Assembly: GCA_964020085.1 (NCBI GenBank)
Contig: OZ026601.1
Span: forward strand, 28,930,618-28,994,617
Source of the DNA: Micromussa lordhowensis
Taxonomy: Eukaryota; Cnidaria; Anthozoa; Scleractinia; Lobophylliidae
Reading direction: 5' to 3'
Length of the DNA stretch: 64,000 nt
Part shown: one piece after another, positions 56,133-64,000 of the stretch
Layout: every line of letters starts with the position of its first letter
Numbering within the stretch: position 1 is the stretch's first letter
The notes under the pieces: generated by a model
The model's database searches: none
The model's input: the letters and a program-made list of their open reading frames with translations, nothing else
Told to the model about the DNA's origin: nothing
Program-made: the position numbers and the translations under genes

Positions 56133-56357
56133 ATGGATAGAATTAGTTTGCCGAGAAGATTAACACACGAAATATTTAATGTGTTTAATGAGATAAATTT
56201 TTTATTAGAGAATCTTACTAGTAAAATAGAATGTTTAAAAGAAGTTGAAAAAAAATACAACGAATCTATTTCTGATGAAATATTATTATTAATTAAAAAT
56301 CTCAAAATGTTAGATTCTGATTACTTAAGAGATAAAGAAGAAGAAGAAGAAATTTAA
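56133..56357 (+). CDS. Small coiled-coil protein downstream of the ATPase (74 aa)
   Basis: The frame starts with ATG one base after the ATPase stop, with ATATATAGG before it; an in-frame ATG at 56118 would overlap the ATPase by 14 bp. The product (MDRISLPRRLTHEIFNVFNE...) is a leucine- and glutamate-rich helix ending in EEEEE and could form a coiled coil. No family was recognised. Tight spacing to the ATPase suggests co-expression, perhaps as an assembly partner. Confidence 0.5.
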   Translation: MDRISLPRRLTHEIFNVFNEINFLLENLTSKIECLKEVEKKYNESISDEILLLIKNLKMLDSDYLRDKEEEEEI

Positions 56358-56372
56358 TTTAGTATATTATAT

Positions 56373-59300
56373 ATGGGTTTTAGCAATGGACAACTTGAAT
56401 CAACATCAGCAACTGGAAGAGGTGAAAAAGGTGATCCTGGTTTACCTGGAATTGGATTTAGTCTAACTGATGATGGTAATTTTGATATTGATAGTAAGCG
56501 ATTAACTGAAGTAGCCCTTCCTATCGATAATAATGATGCAGCAACAAAAGAGTATGTAGATAATAACCTACCAGCTATTGATTTGTCACCTTATCTGAAA
56601 AGAGATGGAACAACTTCAATGACTGGTCATTTAAATATGAATAATCATAAGATTAGTGATTTAGAAGATGCTACTAATGATAATGATGCTGTACCTCTAA
56701 AACAATTAAAGGAGATGACAACAGATCATAGGACAAATTATCATTTGCAACCTAGTTTTACTTTTTATAAAGATTTTGGTGATAAAGCAGAATTAACTAA
56801 AGTCTCTATACCTATTCCTGGGCACACTGATCATTTTGAACTATTAGAAGCGCCTCGAGAAGGGACGCAATCTGGTTATGCTTATTCTACTGTTCGACTA
56901 GTGAACAATTTAGAAATAGATCCTAATTATTCTATCGTTTTTGAAATATTTGGATATGATGGAACAAATATAGTTACAGATGGTGATTCAGATAGGCTAT
57001 TATTTACAAATGTCACTGGTAATGCAAACATAATTGATTTTAGTCATGATTGGTTTAGCAATTACGCAAAAGCTTACATAATATTTAATAGTTCTAAAAG
57101 AGATGTGAACATCCGTTTACAATTTCGATATTATGGTTCCAGTAGCTCTAATTTTAAATTTCTATTTTTTAGTAGATGTGTCAAAGGAATACAAAGGACT
57201 AGTTTTGATCATAGATTATTTAATGTTAAAAGTACTGATTTTTCAGGAACAATATTAAATTTTGAACCGATAAATATGAATAATGAAAAGATAATCAATA
57301 TTGGTAATCCTACAGACCCTAAAGATGCAACAACCAAAGAATATGTTGACGATGAAGACGCTAAACAGGATATTGCTATTAATGATTTATCTTCTAGAAA
57401 AGCAGATAGGTCAGAAGTATTACTCCTAAACGGAAGCCAAAACATGACTGGTAATCTTTCTATGAATGGAAATAGGATTCTTAGCTTGCCTATTCCAACT
57501 GGGCCGCAGCAACCTGTGACAAAGACTTATTTAGAAAGTCAAATTGCTTCCATACCACAGCCTGATTTAAGTCTTTATCTCAAAGTAGATGGTTCACGCG
57601 CTATGACAGGAGATCTCAATATTGGTAGTAAAAAAATAACAGATTTAGAGACTCAAGATGATGTCCCAATCATTGATTACCCTAATGCTTTAAAAGATTC
57701 TAAAATGGCTGTTAATAAACTTTATGTCAATGAAAACTTTTTAAAATTAAAAGGTGATGACTATGACTTAAAAGGTAAACGGATAAAAAATACTGAACCA
57801 TATGGTGTAAATACTTTTGATACAAATGATTTAGTCTCCAAGGCATATGTCCAAGCAGAAATAAGTAAGCTACCTACAGATGTATTAAAATTGGATGGTT
57901 CACGCGCTATGACTGGAAGTCTCCAAATGGGTGATAATGCTATCACTGGAATTAGGAGTAGTTCAGCAGATAATGCAGCCCTAACAGTTGGTGGCGCAAA
58001 ATCTACTTATCTACCACTTTTAGGAGATAGAGGTATGGAAGGAGATCTCAATATGGGGGGTAATGCAATTATAAATATAAAACCTTTTGTTGAAGATGAT
58101 TCAAGTCAAGCTGCACAAAATGCTCAATCTAATTATGTTATTAACTTTGGATATTTTCACGGACAAAGAGGAGATTTAAAAAGAGAAATAAATGATGTCT
58201 CTGCAGCAGCGCTTAATAGAAAAAATCCTGATCCGATGGAAGACTCCATTGATATGGCTAATCATAGCATTATCCGCTTGAAAGATCCAAAGTCATCAGA
58301 TAGCTTTCACGCTTCCACTGTTAACTATGTTAATAGGACAATTACTGATAATAACGCTGTAATTAACACTTTGATTACAGATAAAGTCAATGAATCTGAA
58401 GCACTTAATATAAAAGCAAACCGACAAGAGAATGAATTCTCTTTTGTCATGGATGATGACCTATTTAAAGAAGATGATGATGATATTACTAAAGCTGGAA
58501 AAAAAGATAGAGATTTTTATCAAATTAAACGAGAGACTTATCGATTTAAAATTAAGTATGATGATTCCATCCATTATTATAGTACACGATTAACTATTGA
58601 TTTAAAATCGTTAGATTTAGGTGAGTATACATTAGCATTTGAAATGTATTATGGTAATAAAGTGGATAAAGATGAAGTGGTTGTTAACGCTGTTAGTGAT
58701 ACTTTGAATGTATCACGTAATAATACAAATACTTTTTCCGATCACAGTAGAACAATTATCAATTTTCGTAAATATGGAAACATTGGGATTATTGTTTTAG
58801 ATATTGATTTAACTTTAAAGTATAAGAGTGGTGAAACTTATGATTTTTTCACAAACATCTTTGTAGTCGTTTATGGAGTAAGTGGTCATCAGAATGACGT
58901 TGACTCGCGAATTTGGGATAGATTCTATACCATCAGAAACAAAATCATCTATTATGAAGCACCTATTAATATGGGTAATCGACAAATAAAAGGATTAATT
59001 GATGGAAATGAAAACAGTGATGCTGTTAATGTGAAACAACTGAATGAAACAGAAGATAATATGGTAAAATATGTTAATGGAGAAATTGTAAAAGTAAATA
59101 CTGAAATAGCAAAAGAAAATCCTACTATTAATGAAAATAAAAATTTTATAGAAATAATAGTAAAATATATATTAAGTAATAATTCAAAGATTTCTTTAAT
59201 AAAAGATTTGTATTTTTCTGATAGTAATGAAGGTAGAACACCAAATACATATGCGTTTGTAACTACTGGTGATAACACAGGTGATTTAACTTTTTATTAT

Positions 59301-62300
59301 GTCTTCCAGCATAGTGCAATTACTAATAATGTAATGGCTGTACATTTTGATATTAAGAATAAAAAAGGTGTATTTATTTTTGTTGATAAAAGCAAAGTAG
59401 TAATTTCAGAAAATCCTACAATAGATGAACCATCTTTAAGATCATTTAATATTCCAAATAATTCTTTAGGAAAGCAAGTCCTATTTTGGATTTGGGTAAA
59501 AGGCACAGTTATGAATATAATTTTTAGTGGAATTAGTGCTCCAATTAATGTGGGTAATTCTTTTGTAGATACTACTATAAGAAGATCTATCGTTTTTGAA
59601 ATATTTGGATATGATGGAACAAATATAGTTACAGATGGTGATTCAGATAGGCTATTATTTACAAATGTCACTGGTAATGCAAACATAATTGATTTTAGTC
59701 ATGATTGGTTTAGCAATTACGCAAAAGCTTACATAATATTTAATAGTTCTAAAAGAGATGTGAACATCCGTTTACAATTTCGATATTATGGTTCCAGTAG
59801 CTCTAATTTTAAATTTCTATTTTTTAGTAGATGTGTCAAAGGAATACAAAGGACTAGTTTTGATCATAGATTATTTAATGTTAAAAGTACTGATTTTTCA
59901 GGAACAATATTAAATTTTGAACCGATAAATATGAATAATGAAAAGATAATCAATATTGGTAATCCTACAGACCCTAAAGATGCAACAACCAAAGAATATG
60001 TTGACGATGAAGACGCTAAACAGGATATTGCTATTAATGATTTATCTTCTAGAAAAGCAGATAGGTCAGAAGTATTACTCCTAAACGGAAGCCAAAACAT
60101 GACTGGTAATCTTTCTATGAATGGAAATAGGATTCTTAGCTTGCCTATTCCAACTGGGCCGCAGCAACCTGTGACAAAGACTTATTTAGAAAGTCAAATT
60201 GCTTCCATACCACAGCCTGATTTAAGTCTTTATCTCAAAGTAGATGGTTCACGCGCTATGACAGGAGATCTCAATATTGGTAGTAAAAAAATAACAGATT
60301 TAGAGACTCAAGATGATGTCCCAATCATTGATTACCCTAATGCTTTAAAAGATTCTAAAATGGCTGTTAATAAACTTTATGTCAATGAAAACTTTTTAAA
60401 ATTAAAAGGTGATGACTATGACTTAAAAGGTAAACGGATAAAAAATACTGAACCATATGGTGTAAATACTTTTGATACAAATGATTTAGTCTCCAAGGCA
60501 TATGTCCAAGCAGAAATAAGTAAGCTACCTACAGATGTATTAAAATTGGATGGTTCACGCGCTATGACTGGAAGTCTCCAAATGGGTGATAATGCTATCA
60601 CTGGAATTAGGAGTAGTTCAGCAGATAATGCAGCCCTAACAGTTGGTGGCGCAAAATCTACTTATCTACCACTTTTAGGAGATAGAGGTATGGAAGGAGA
60701 TCTCAATATGGGGGGTAATGCAATTATAAATATAAAACCTTTTGTTGAAGATGATTCAAGTCAAGCTGCACAAAATGCTCAATCTAATTATGTTATTAAC
60801 TTTGGATATTTTCACGGACAAAGAGGAGATTTAAAAAGAGAAATAAATGATGTCTCTGCAGCAGCGCTTAATAGAAAAAATCCTGATCCGATGGAAGACT
60901 CCATTGATATGGCTAATCATAGCATTATCCGCTTGAAAGATCCAAAGTCATCAGATAGCTTTCACGCTTCCACTGTTAACTATGTTAATAGGACAATTAC
61001 TGATAATAACGCTGTAATTAACACTTTGATTACAGATAAAGTCAATGAATCTGAAGCACTTAATATAAAAGCAAACCGACAAGAGAATGAATTCTCTTTT
61101 GTCATGGATGATGACCTATTTAAAGAAGATGATGATGATATTACTAAAGCTGGAAAAAAAGATAGAGATTTTTATCAAATTAAACGAGAGACTTATCGAT
61201 TTAAAATTAAGTATGATGATTCCATCCATTATTATAGTACACGATTAACTATTGATTTAAAATCGTTAGATTTAGGTGAGTATACATTAGCATTTGAAAT
61301 GTATTATGGTAATAAAGTGGATAAAGATGAAGTGGTTGTTAACGCTGTTAGTGATACTTTGAATGTATCACGTAATAATACAAATACTTTTTCCGATCAC
61401 AGTAGAACAATTATCAATTTTCGTAAATATGGAAACATTGGGATTATTGTTTTAGATATTGATTTAACTTTAAAGTATAAGAGTGGTGAAACTTATGATT
61501 TTTTCACAAACATCTTTGTAGTCGTTTATGGAGTAAGTGGTCATCAGAATGACGTTGACTCGCGAATTTGGGATAGATTCTATACCATCAGAAACAAAAT
61601 CATCTATTATGAAGCACCTATTAATATGGGTAATCGACAAATAAAAGGATTAATTGATGGAAATGAAAACAGTGATGCTGTTAATGTGAAACAACTGAAT
61701 GAAACAGAAGATAATATGGTAAAATATGTTAATGGAGAAATTGTAAAAGTAAATACTGAAATAGCAAAAGAAAATCCTACTATTAATGAAAATAAAAATT
61801 TTATAGAAATAATAGTAAAATATATATTAAGTAATAATTCAAAGATTTCTTTAATAAAAGATTTGTATTTTTCTGATAGTAATGAAGGTAGAACACCAAA
61901 TACATATGCGTTTGTAACTACTGGTGATAACACAGGTGATTTAACTTTTTATTATGTCTTCCAGCATAGTGCAATTACTAATAATGTAATGGCTGTACAT
62001 TTTGATATTAAGAATAAAAAAGGTGTATTTATTTTTGTTGATAAAAGCAAAGTAGTAATTTCAGAAAATCCTACAATAGATGAACCATCTTTAAGATCAT
62101 TTAATATTCCAAATAATTCTTTAGGAAAGCAAGTCCTATTTTGGATTTGGGTAAAAGGCACAGTTATGAATATAATTTTTAGTGGAATTAGTGCTCCAAT
62201 TAATGTGGGTAATTCTTTTGTAGATACTACTATAAGAAGATCTATCGTTTTTGAAATATTTGGATATGATGGAACAAATATAGTTACAGATGGTGATTCA

Positions 62301-64000
62301 GATAGGCTATTATTTACAAATGTCACTGGTAATGCAAACATAATTGATTTTAGTCATGATTGGTTTAGCAATTACGCAAAAGCTTACATAATATTTAATA
62401 GTTCTAAAAGAGATGTGAACATCCGTTTACAATTTCGATATTATGGTTCCAGTAGCTCTAATTTTAAATTTCTATTTTTTAGTAGATGTGTCAAAGGAAT
62501 ACAAAGGACTAGTTTTGATCATAGATTATTTAATGTTAAAAGTACTGATTTTTCAGGAACAATATTAAATTTTGAACCGATAAATATGAATAATGAAAAG
62601 ATAATCAATATTGGTAATCCTACAGACCCTAAAGATGCAACAACCAAAGAATATGTTGACGATGAAGACGCTAAACAGGATATTGCTATTAATGATTTAT
62701 CTTCTAGAAAAGCAGATAGGTCAGAAGTATTACTCCTAAACGGAAGCCAAAACATGACTGGTAATCTTTCTATGAATGGAAATAGGATTCTTAGCTTGCC
62801 TATTCCAACTGGGCCGCAGCAACCTGTGACAAAGACTTATTTAGAAAGTCAAATTGCTTCCATACCACAGCCTGATTTAAGTCTTTATCTCAAAGTAGAT
62901 GGTTCACGCGCTATGACAGGAGATCTCAATATTGGTAGTAAAAAAATAACAGATTTAGAGACTCAAGATGATGTCCCAATCATTGATTACCCTAATGCTT
63001 TAAAAGATTCTAAAATGGCTGTTAATAAACTTTATGTCAATGAAAACTTTTTAAAATTAAAAGGTGATGACTATGACTTAAAAGGTAAACGGATAAAAAA
63101 TACTGAACCATATGGTGTAAATACTTTTGATACAAATGATTTAGTCTCCAAGGCATATGTCCAAGCAGAAATAAGTAAGCTACCTACAGATGTATTAAAA
63201 TTGGATGGTTCACGCGCTATGACTGGAAGTCTCCAAATGGGTGATAATGCTATCACTGGAATTAGGAGTAGTTCAGCAGATAATGCAGCCCTAACAGTTG
63301 GTGGCGCAAAATCTACTTATCTACCACTTTTAGGAGATAGAGGTATGGAAGGAGATCTCAATATGGGGGGTAATGCAATTATAAATATAAAACCTTTTGT
63401 TGAAGATGATTCAAGTCAAGCTGCACAAAATGCTCAATCTAATTATGTTATTAACTTTGGATATTTTCACGGACAAAGAGGAGATTTAAAAAGAGAAATA
63501 AATGATGTCTCTGCAGCAGCGCTTAATAGAAAAAATCCTGATCCGATGGAAGACTCCATTGATATGGCTAATCATAGCATTATCCGCTTGAAAGATCCAA
63601 AGTCATCAGATAGCTTTCACGCTTCCACTGTTAACTATGTTAATAGGACAATTACTGATAATAACGCTGTAATTAACACTTTGATTACAGATAAAGTCAA
63701 TGAATCTGAAGCACTTAATATAAAAGCAAACCGACAAGAGAATGAATTCTCTTTTGTCATGGATGATGACCTATTTAAAGAAGATGATGATGATATTACT
63801 AAAGCTGGAAAAAAAGATAGAGATTTTTATCAAATTAAACGAGAGACTTATCGATTTAAAATTAAGTATGATGATTCCATCCATTATTATAGTACACGAT
63901 TAACTATTGATTTAAAATCGTTAGATTTAGGTGAGTATACATTAGCATTTGAAATGTATTATGGTAATAAAGTGGATAAAGATGAAGTGGTTGTTAACGC
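56373..64000 (+). CDS. Giant phage-tail-fibre-like protein, runs off the window (at least 2,542 aa)
   Basis: From the ATG at 56373 (after ATTATAT) the frame stays open to the last base of the window. It begins with four collagen-like triplets (GEKGDPGLPGIG), then alternates tail-fibre shaft repeats of the form MTGxLxMxxxxIxxL (SMTGHLNMNNHKISDL, NMTGNLSMNGNRILSL, AMTGDLNIGSKKITDL, AMTGSLQMGDNAITGI) and DAxTKEYVD segments with larger beta-rich blocks that could be globular binding domains (such as YSIVFEIFGYDG). Such shaft motifs occur in phage long tail fibres and form trimeric rods; in this setting a vertex spike or receptor-binding fibre is the natural inference. A 2,655-bp (885-codon) unit is repeated in frame. 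No signal peptide or membrane segment is seen. The C-terminus is outside the window. Confidence 0.8.
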   Translation, partial: MGFSNGQLESTSATGRGEKGDPGLPGIGFSLTDDGNFDIDSKRLTEVALPIDNNDAATKEYVDNNLPAIDLSPYLKRDGTTSMTGHLNMNNHKISDLEDATNDNDAVPLKQLKEMTTDHRTNYHLQPSFTFYKDFGDKAELTKVSIPIPGHTDHFELLEAPREGTQSGYAYSTVRLVNNLEIDPNYSIVFEIFGYDGTNIVTDGDSDRLLFTNVTGNANIIDFSHDWFSNYAKAYIIFNSSKRDVNIRLQFRYYGSSSSNFKFLFFSRCVKGIQRTSFDHRLFNVKSTDFSGTILNFEPINMNNEKIINIGNPTDPKDATTKEYVDDEDAKQDIAINDLSSRKADRSEVLLLNGSQNMTGNLSMNGNRILSLPIPTGPQQPVTKTYLESQIASIPQPDLSLYLKVDGSRAMTGDLNIGSKKITDLETQDDVPIIDYPNALKDSKMAVNKLYVNENFLKLKGDDYDLKGKRIKNTEPYGVNTFDTNDLVSKAYVQAEISKLPTDVLKLDGSRAMTGSLQMGDNAITGIRSSSADNAALTVGGAKSTYLPLLGDRGMEGDLNMGGNAIINIKPFVEDDSSQAAQNAQSNYVINFGYFHGQRGDLKREINDVSAAALNRKNPDPMEDSIDMANHSIIRLKDPKSSDSFHASTVNYVNRTITDNNAVINTLITDKVNESEALNIKANRQENEFSFVMDDDLFKEDDDDITKAGKKDRDFYQIKRETYRFKIKYDDSIHYYSTRLTIDLKSLDLGEYTLAFEMYYGNKVDKDEVVVNAVSDTLNVSRNNTNTFSDHSRTIINFRKYGNIGIIVLDIDLTLKYKSGETYDFFTNIFVVVYGVSGHQNDVDSRIWDRFYTIRNKIIYYEAPINMGNRQIKGLIDGNENSDAVNVKQLNETEDNMVKYVNGEIVKVNTEIAKENPTINENKNFIEIIVKYILSNNSKISLIKDLYFSDSNEGRTPNTYAFVTTGDNTGDLTFYYVFQHSAITNNVMAVHFDIKNKKGVFIFVDKSKVVISENPTIDEPSLRSFNIPNNSLGKQVLFWIWVKGTVMNIIFSGISAPINVGNSFVDTTIRRSIVFEIFGYDGTNIVTDGDSDRLLFTNVTGNANIIDFSHDWFSNYAKAYIIFNSSKRDVNIRLQFRYYGSSSSNFKFLFFSRCVKGIQRTSFDHRLFNVKSTDFSGTILNFEPINMNNEKIINIGNPTDPKDATTKEYVDDEDAKQDIAINDLSSRKADRSEVLLLNGSQNMTGNLSMNGNRILSLPIPTGPQQPVTKTYLESQIASIPQPDLSLYLKVDGSRAMTGDLNIGSKKITDLETQDDVPIIDYPNALKDSKMAVNKLYVNENFLKLKGDDYDLKGKRIKNTEPYGVNTFDTNDLVSKAYVQAEISKLPTDVLKLDGSRAMTGSLQMGDNAITGIRSSSADNAALTVGGAKSTYLPLLGDRGMEGDLNMGGNAIINIKPFVEDDSSQAAQNAQSNYVINFGYFHGQRGDLKREINDVSAAALNRKNPDPMEDSIDMANHSIIRLKDPKSSDSFHASTVNYVNRTITDNNAVINTLITDKVNESEALNIKANRQENEFSFVMDDDLFKEDDDDITKAGKKDRDFYQIKRETYRFKIKYDDSIHYYSTRLTIDLKSLDLGEYTLAFEMYYGNKVDKDEVVVNAVSDTLNVSRNNTNTFSDHSRTIINFRKYGNIGIIVLDIDLTLKYKSGETYDFFTNIFVVVYGVSGHQNDVDSRIWDRFYTIRNKIIYYEAPINMGNRQIKGLIDGNENSDAVNVKQLNETEDNMVKYVNGEIVKVNTEIAKENPTINENKNFIEIIVKYILSNNSKISLIKDLYFSDSNEGRTPNTYAFVTTGDNTGDLTFYYVFQHSAITNNVMAVHFDIKNKKGVFIFVDKSKVVISENPTIDEPSLRSFNIPNNSLGKQVLFWIWVKGTVMNIIFSGISAPINVGNSFVDTTIRRSIVFEIFGYDGTNIVTDGDSDRLLFTNVTGNANIIDFSHDWFSNYAKAYIIFNSSKRDVNIRLQFRYYGSSSSNFKFLFFSRCVKGIQRTSFDHRLFNVKSTDFSGTILNFEPINMNNEKIINIGNPTDPKDATTKEYVDDEDAKQDIAINDLSSRKADRSEVLLLNGSQNMTGNLSMNGNRILSLPIPTGPQQPVTKTYLESQIASIPQPDLSLYLKVDGSRAMTGDLNIGSKKITDLETQDDVPIIDYPNALKDSKMAVNKLYVNENFLKLKGDDYDLKGKRIKNTEPYGVNTFDTNDLVSKAYVQAEISKLPTDVLKLDGSRAMTGSLQMGDNAITGIRSSSADNAALTVGGAKSTYLPLLGDRGMEGDLNMGGNAIINIKPFVEDDSSQAAQNAQSNYVINFGYFHGQRGDLKREINDVSAAALNRKNPDPMEDSIDMANHSIIRLKDPKSSDSFHASTVNYVNRTITDNNAVINTLITDKVNESEALNIKANRQENEFSFVMDDDLFKEDDDDITKAGKKDRDFYQIKRETYRFKIKYDDSIHYYSTRLTIDLKSLDLGEYTLAFEMYYGNKVDKDEVVVN
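56931..59585 (+). repeat. 2,655-bp in-frame tandem unit, copy 1
   Basis: This unit begins TCTATCGTTTTTGAA and encodes 885 residues of the fibre-like protein, including five or more shaft motifs and two larger blocks. Copy 2 starts at 59586 with the same sequence. All compared stretches appear identical between copies. Confidence 0.9.
59586..62240 (+). repeat. 2,655-bp in-frame tandem unit, copy 2
   Basis: It follows copy 1 directly. Left flanks differ (AATTAT before copy 1, AGAAGA before copies 2 and 3), which sets the unit boundary at TCTATC. No base difference from copy 1 was noticed by eye. Confidence 0.9.
62241..64000 (+). repeat. 2,655-bp in-frame tandem unit, copy 3 (truncated by window end)
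   Basis: The third unit begins at 62241 and continues for 1,760 bp to the window end, in the same phase and apparently identical. How many more copies follow cannot be told. Confidence 0.88.

Larger units (their letters stand above)
41929..64000. mobile_element. Polinton/Maverick element, left part (right end outside window)
   Basis: The element starts with 5'-AG exactly where the satellite breaks off. It encodes the hallmark Polinton set: protein-primed family B polymerase, retroviral-type integrase with chromodomain, adenain-like protease, A32/FtsK-type packaging ATPase, double jelly-roll major capsid protein and a penton-like minor capsid protein. It also carries a VLTF3-like transcription factor, a phospholipase A2-like protein and a giant tail-fibre-like ORF. 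Genes from 42.2 to 55.4 kb are almost all on the minus strand; the ATPase and fibre ORF are on the plus strand. More than 22 kb is present without the right terminal repeat, so the element is at the large end for Polintons, partly because of the 2,655-bp repeats in the fibre gene. Several replication and integration genes have lesions. Confidence 0.93.

Noticed and set aside
55913..56305. 130-aa minus-strand frame over the ATPase end
   Set aside because: It is antisense to the ATPase and the small coiled-coil gene, with no supporting motif.
57209..63256. Minus-strand frames of 61 to 129 aa repeated every 2,655 bp
   Set aside because: They are antisense to the continuous fibre-like ORF, recur only because the unit is duplicated, and are Ser/Leu/Ile-rich as expected of reversed AT-rich coding DNA.

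Overview
The window has two sharply different halves. Bases 1-41928 are an uninterrupted tandem satellite with a monomer of about 219 bp (roughly 190 copies). Bases 41929-64000 are the left part, more than 22 kb, of a Polinton/Maverick-type virus-like transposon. The host must be a eukaryote, since both Polintons and long satellite arrays are eukaryotic. The set of virion genes resembles elements of aquatic invertebrates, cnidarians in particular, but nothing here fixes the species. The satellite is moderately GC-rich and the element is strongly AT-rich.

The satellite holds no credible gene; the 64- and 70-codon open frames that recur every monomer start at TTG and are by-products of the repeat. 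Monomer variants recur in blocks at larger periods (about 1,523, 4,367, 4,587 and 5,456 bp), so the array has grown by repeated segmental duplication.

The element begins with 5'-AG at 41929, breaking a monomer directly after CGCGGC, the candidate 6-bp target site duplication. A terminal region with GCGTAG/TAGTGTA repeats follows. Reading left to right, the minus-strand genes are: a poxvirus-type late transcription factor (VLTF3-like, zinc ribbon plus core, frames broken); an acidic Ser/Glu peptide; protein-primed family B DNA polymerase (with an in-frame stop near its C-terminus); a small C2H2 zinc-finger protein; a retroviral-type integrase with chromodomain (frameshifted, N-terminus missing); a phospholipase A2-like protein with an N-terminal zinc ribbon; a small zinc-ribbon paralogue; an adenain-like protease; a glycine-rich virion protein; a 240-residue conserved protein; the double jelly-roll major capsid protein; a small basic protein; the penton-like minor capsid protein; and a 346-residue virion protein with two PPxY motifs. 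On the plus strand are a small charged protein (49680), the A32/FtsK-type packaging ATPase (55496), a small coiled-coil protein, and a giant phage-tail-fibre-like ORF from 56373 that runs off the window (at least 2,542 codons) and contains perfect 2,655-bp in-frame tandem repeats.

Together these genes would integrate, replicate, transcribe, process, package and target a virion. Morphogenesis genes look intact, while integrase, polymerase and VLTF3-like genes carry lesions, mostly at homopolymers. This suggests either early decay of an integrated copy or sequencing errors. Nearly every gene has a TATATA-like motif directly against its ATG. With the VLTF3-like factor, this hints at an element-encoded late transcription system, the most interesting hypothesis from the window.
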